From the NCBI GenBank assembly GCA_002719395.1, contig PBHM01000028.1:1-42262 (forward strand): a DNA stretch of 42,262 bases, given 5' to 3'. The notes under the pieces are model-generated. The model made no database searches and was not told the DNA's origin. It saw nothing but the letters and a program-made list of their open reading frames with translations. This stretch comes from Methanobacteriota archaeon. Lineage in GTDB: Archaea > Thermoplasmatota > Poseidoniia > Poseidoniales > Poseidoniaceae. A program made the translations under genes and the position numbers. This document shows, in pieces, positions 40,286 through 42,262 of the stretch; position 1 is the first letter of the stretch, and the number at the start of each line of letters is the position of its first letter.

Positions 40286-41331
40286 CTAATTTGAGAGCAT
40301 TAGTAACTGGAGGTTGCGGTTTTATCGGTAGCCACCTGGTGAAAGCATTAGTTGCAGATTCAAACTTTCTAACTATCGTAAATGTTGATGCTCTAACTTA
40401 CTCGGGTCATCCTGAAAACTGCTCCGACATAGATAATGTGAGATACAAGTTCAAACATCAATCAATCAACGACAGACCATCTTTTGAGAATACATTACGT
40501 GAAGAAAACATCTCAATTATTTTTCATCTGGCCGCAGAAAGCCATGTTGATCGTTCAATTCATTCAATTAAACCATTTATTTCCACAAATGTTGATGGAA
40601 CTCGGGTTATTCTTGAATCAATCTTAGCATTAAGGAAGGAAGGTCAAGAAATCAGTTTGGTACATGTTTCAACAGATGAGGTATATGGCTCATTAGGCCC
40701 AAATGATCCCCCATTCACTGAATTGACACCTGTCAATCCACTTAATCCATACGCTGCAACAAAGGCAGCCTCCGATTTTTTAGTAAAATCATTTGTAAAT
40801 ACATTCAACATATCTGCAGTCATCACAAGATGTTCAAATAACTATGGCCCTAATCAATTTCCAGAAAAATTAGTTCCTCTTATGATTTTAAAAACTAGAT
40901 TAGGAGAAAAATTACCGATCTACGGTGATGGGAAAAATGTGAGAGATTGGATACACGTAACTGACCATGTAGGGGGAATAGTCTCTTCCGCAAATGCGTT
41001 AGTTTCTGGTAAATTAACTTCAGGCGAGGTCATTAATTTTGGAGGAGAAAACGAAAAAACAAATTTGGAGATTGTCAGAAATATTGTTGAGAAGATTGGT
41101 GCATCTGATAATTTAATTGAGTTTGTTCCTGATCGTCCCGGGCATGATAAAAGATATGCTATCGATATCAGCAAGGCAAAAAAGCTGTTGAAATGGTCTC
41201 CAAAGATGAATTGGGATAATGGTATCATTGAAACTATTCTTTGGTATAAGTCCAATGATAAATGGGTTGCTTCAATCACGAGTGGAGAGTACAAAAATTG
41301 GATTAGAAAACAATATGGTGATACAAAATGA
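40282..41331 (+). CDS. rmlB: dTDP-glucose 4,6-dehydratase
   Basis: A protein of about 349 residues, an extended short-chain dehydrogenase. GGCGFIGSHLV is the NAD-binding loop, STDEVYGSL the catalytic Asp-Glu region, and PYAATKAASD the Tyr-x3-Lys pair. YGPNQFPEKLVPLMI and RDWIHVTDH are typical RmlB. The product, dTDP-4-keto-6-deoxyglucose, is the substrate of the WecE-type enzyme encoded upstream. GTG 40282 overlaps the rmlA stop; ATG 40267 is the alternative. The stop overlaps the next ATG. Confidence 0.93.
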   Translation: MTNLRALVTGGCGFIGSHLVKALVADSNFLTIVNVDALTYSGHPENCSDIDNVRYKFKHQSINDRPSFENTLREENISIIFHLAAESHVDRSIHSIKPFISTNVDGTRVILESILALRKEGQEISLVHVSTDEVYGSLGPNDPPFTELTPVNPLNPYAATKAASDFLVKSFVNTFNISAVITRCSNNYGPNQFPEKLVPLMILKTRLGEKLPIYGDGKNVRDWIHVTDHVGGIVSSANALVSGKLTSGEVINFGGENEKTNLEIVRNIVEKIGASDNLIEFVPDRPGHDKRYAIDISKAKKLLKWSPKMNWDNGIIETILWYKSNDKWVASITSGEYKNWIRKQYGDTK

Positions 41332-42262
41332 GATCAAATCTTTTAGAAATTGTGATAGTTATACTGTTAATAAGTCCTTTTTTAATTTCTAGTGGAGTTT
41401 TGTCTTCATTTGAGTTTGCTGATACTAAGTTTTCAAACGCAAAAGATGACGATTACTGCGAAGATACTTATGACGATGAAGATGGATGTAATGCTGATAG
41501 TCAATGCGAGTGGGATGATGATGAATGCGATGAGATTGATGATGATTCTGATGATTCTGATGATTCTGATTCCGATGAGGATCAAAGTGATGTTGATAGT
41601 GATGGTGATGGAGTAACAGATGAACAGGATGATTTTCCCTACGACTCAACAGAAACTACGGACTCTGACGGAGATGGAGTTGGAGATAATGCTGATGAAT
41701 TTCCTTATGATCCCAATGAATCGAATGATTCAGATGGCGATGGAGTAGGAGATAATTCCGATGCCTTCCCTAATGATTCTAACGAAAGTAAAGACTCAGA
41801 TGGTGATGGAATCGGAGATAATGCTGATAATGATGATGATGATGATGGAATAGAAGATCACCAAGATGATAGCGATGGTGATGGAGTCTCTGACGAGCAG
41901 GATGATTTTCCAAATGACTCTAACGAAACCACGGATTCAGATGAAGATGGTGTAGGCGACAATACTGATGCTTTTCCTAATGACCCAAATGAGTCAAAGG
42001 ACTCGGATGGCGATGGCGTAGGCGACAATACTGATGCTTTTCCTAATGACCCTAATGAGTCACAGGACTCGGATGATGATGGCGTAGGTGACAATACTGA
42101 TGCTTTTCCTAATGACCCTAGTGAGTCACAGGACTCGGATGGCGACGGCATAGGAGATAATGCTGATACTGTTCATGGTGATTCTGGGAATTCAGATGCC
42201 AGCGATTCTAGTGACAGCAGCGACAGTAGTGATAGCAGCGATTCTAGTGACAGCAGCGACAG
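41328..42262 (+). CDS. secreted acidic repeat protein (TSP3-like Ca-binding repeats plus Ser-Asp stalk), 3' end outside window
   Basis: A partial frame of 311 residues that runs off the window. A signal peptide or anchor (LEIVIVILLISPFLISSGVLS) is followed by a short Cys-containing acidic part (CEDTYDDEDGC, CEWDDDEC). Then come about eight copies of a 22-residue repeat of the form DSDGDGVGDNxDAFPNDPNES, which is the thrombospondin type 3 pattern of calcium-coordinating Asp residues. From about 42194 it turns into a Ser-Asp-Ser repeat, a stalk-like region. Its ATG overlaps the rmlB TGA, so it is translationally coupled to the sugar genes and may be their glycosylation target. Confidence 0.85.
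   Translation, partial: MRSNLLEIVIVILLISPFLISSGVLSSFEFADTKFSNAKDDDYCEDTYDDEDGCNADSQCEWDDDECDEIDDDSDDSDDSDSDEDQSDVDSDGDGVTDEQDDFPYDSTETTDSDGDGVGDNADEFPYDPNESNDSDGDGVGDNSDAFPNDSNESKDSDGDGIGDNADNDDDDDGIEDHQDDSDGDGVSDEQDDFPNDSNETTDSDEDGVGDNTDAFPNDPNESKDSDGDGVGDNTDAFPNDPNESQDSDDDGVGDNTDAFPNDPSESQDSDGDGIGDNADTVHGDSGNSDASDSSDSSDSSDSSDSSDSSD
41947..42144 (+). repeat. three near-identical 66-bp direct repeats
   Basis: The phrase GTAGGCGACAATACTGATG recurs every 66 bp (from about 41952, 42018 and 42084) with only scattered substitutions, encoding the 22-residue Ca-binding unit. The upstream repeats are more diverged, so these three look like a recent tandem amplification. Confidence 0.85.

Noticed and set aside
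41425..41649. Histidine-rich minus-strand frame
   Set aside because: It arises from antisense reading of GAT/GAC repeats in the acidic surface protein.
41947..42144. CRISPR-like array
   Set aside because: The 66-bp units are contiguous and coding, with no spacers.
41858..42151. Ser/Pro-rich repeat protein on the minus strand
   Set aside because: It is the reverse frame of the 66-bp calcium-binding repeats, and the plus frame has a start, signal peptide and coupling to rmlB.

Overview
The window looks like part of the chromosome of a marine euryarchaeon, most likely a Poseidoniales (Marine Group II)-type Thermoplasmatota. The archaeal assignment rests on the S10/spc-type ribosomal cluster carrying aIF1 and RNase P Rpp29, archaeal-type proteins eL19, eL32, eS4 and eL41, a thermosome subunit, a Hef-type helicase/nuclease, and a tRNA-Trp whose intron is a box C/D guide RNA. 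The finer placement is inference from overall gene content. No CRISPR array, insertion sequence or phage region was seen. LAYOUT. 1-1.6 kb: tRNA-Ala, a SprT-like protein, tRNA-Arg, a FUN14 protein, a tiny eL41 gene and intron-containing tRNA-Trp. 1.6-8 kb: a class I aminotransferase, two unrecognised membrane proteins on opposite strands, and a 1,134-residue surface protein with a C-terminal anchor. 8-12.6 kb: a thermosome subunit, then two redox-derived genes, a ferredoxin-flavodoxin-SdhB-like fusion and an HdrB-like protein; the SdhB-like and HdrB-like parts have lost nearly all cluster-binding cysteines. 12.6-15.1 kb (minus strand): Hef helicase and XPF-type nuclease in two frames joined by an A9G slippery run. 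15.4-29.6 kb: uL3-uL4-uL23-uL2-uS19-uL22-uS3-uL29-aIF1-Rnp1-uS17-uL14-uL24-eS4-uL5-uS14-uS8-uL6-eL32-eL19-uL18-uS5-uL30-uL15-SecY, mostly with overlapping or nearly touching genes; eL32 has an N-terminal SAP domain and SecY a four-helix N-terminal extension. 29.8-33.6 kb (minus strand): an ABC importer operon. Its permease and ATPase are of phosphonate-transporter type, but the receptor is a two-lobed transferrin-like lipoprotein. 33.7-41.3 kb: a visibly AT-richer surface-glycan locus (flippase-like protein, GT2, WbqC-like protein, ATP-grasp ligase, WecE-type aminotransferase, RmlA, RmlB). 41.3 kb to the end: the start of an acidic, calcium-binding-type repeat surface protein that overlaps the rmlB stop. 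MOST NOTABLE. The ABC receptor at 31529-33634 keeps, in both lobes, the Asp-Tyr-Tyr-His residues that bind Fe(III) in animal transferrins, the anion-site Thr, the SCHT...RCL disulfide cysteines and the surrounding local sequence. This suggests an archaeal transferrin-type iron(III) importer built on a PhnCE-like transporter. The second notable unit is the redox gene pair that keeps the Sdh/Hdr folds but not their clusters. The third is the probable Hef frameshift.
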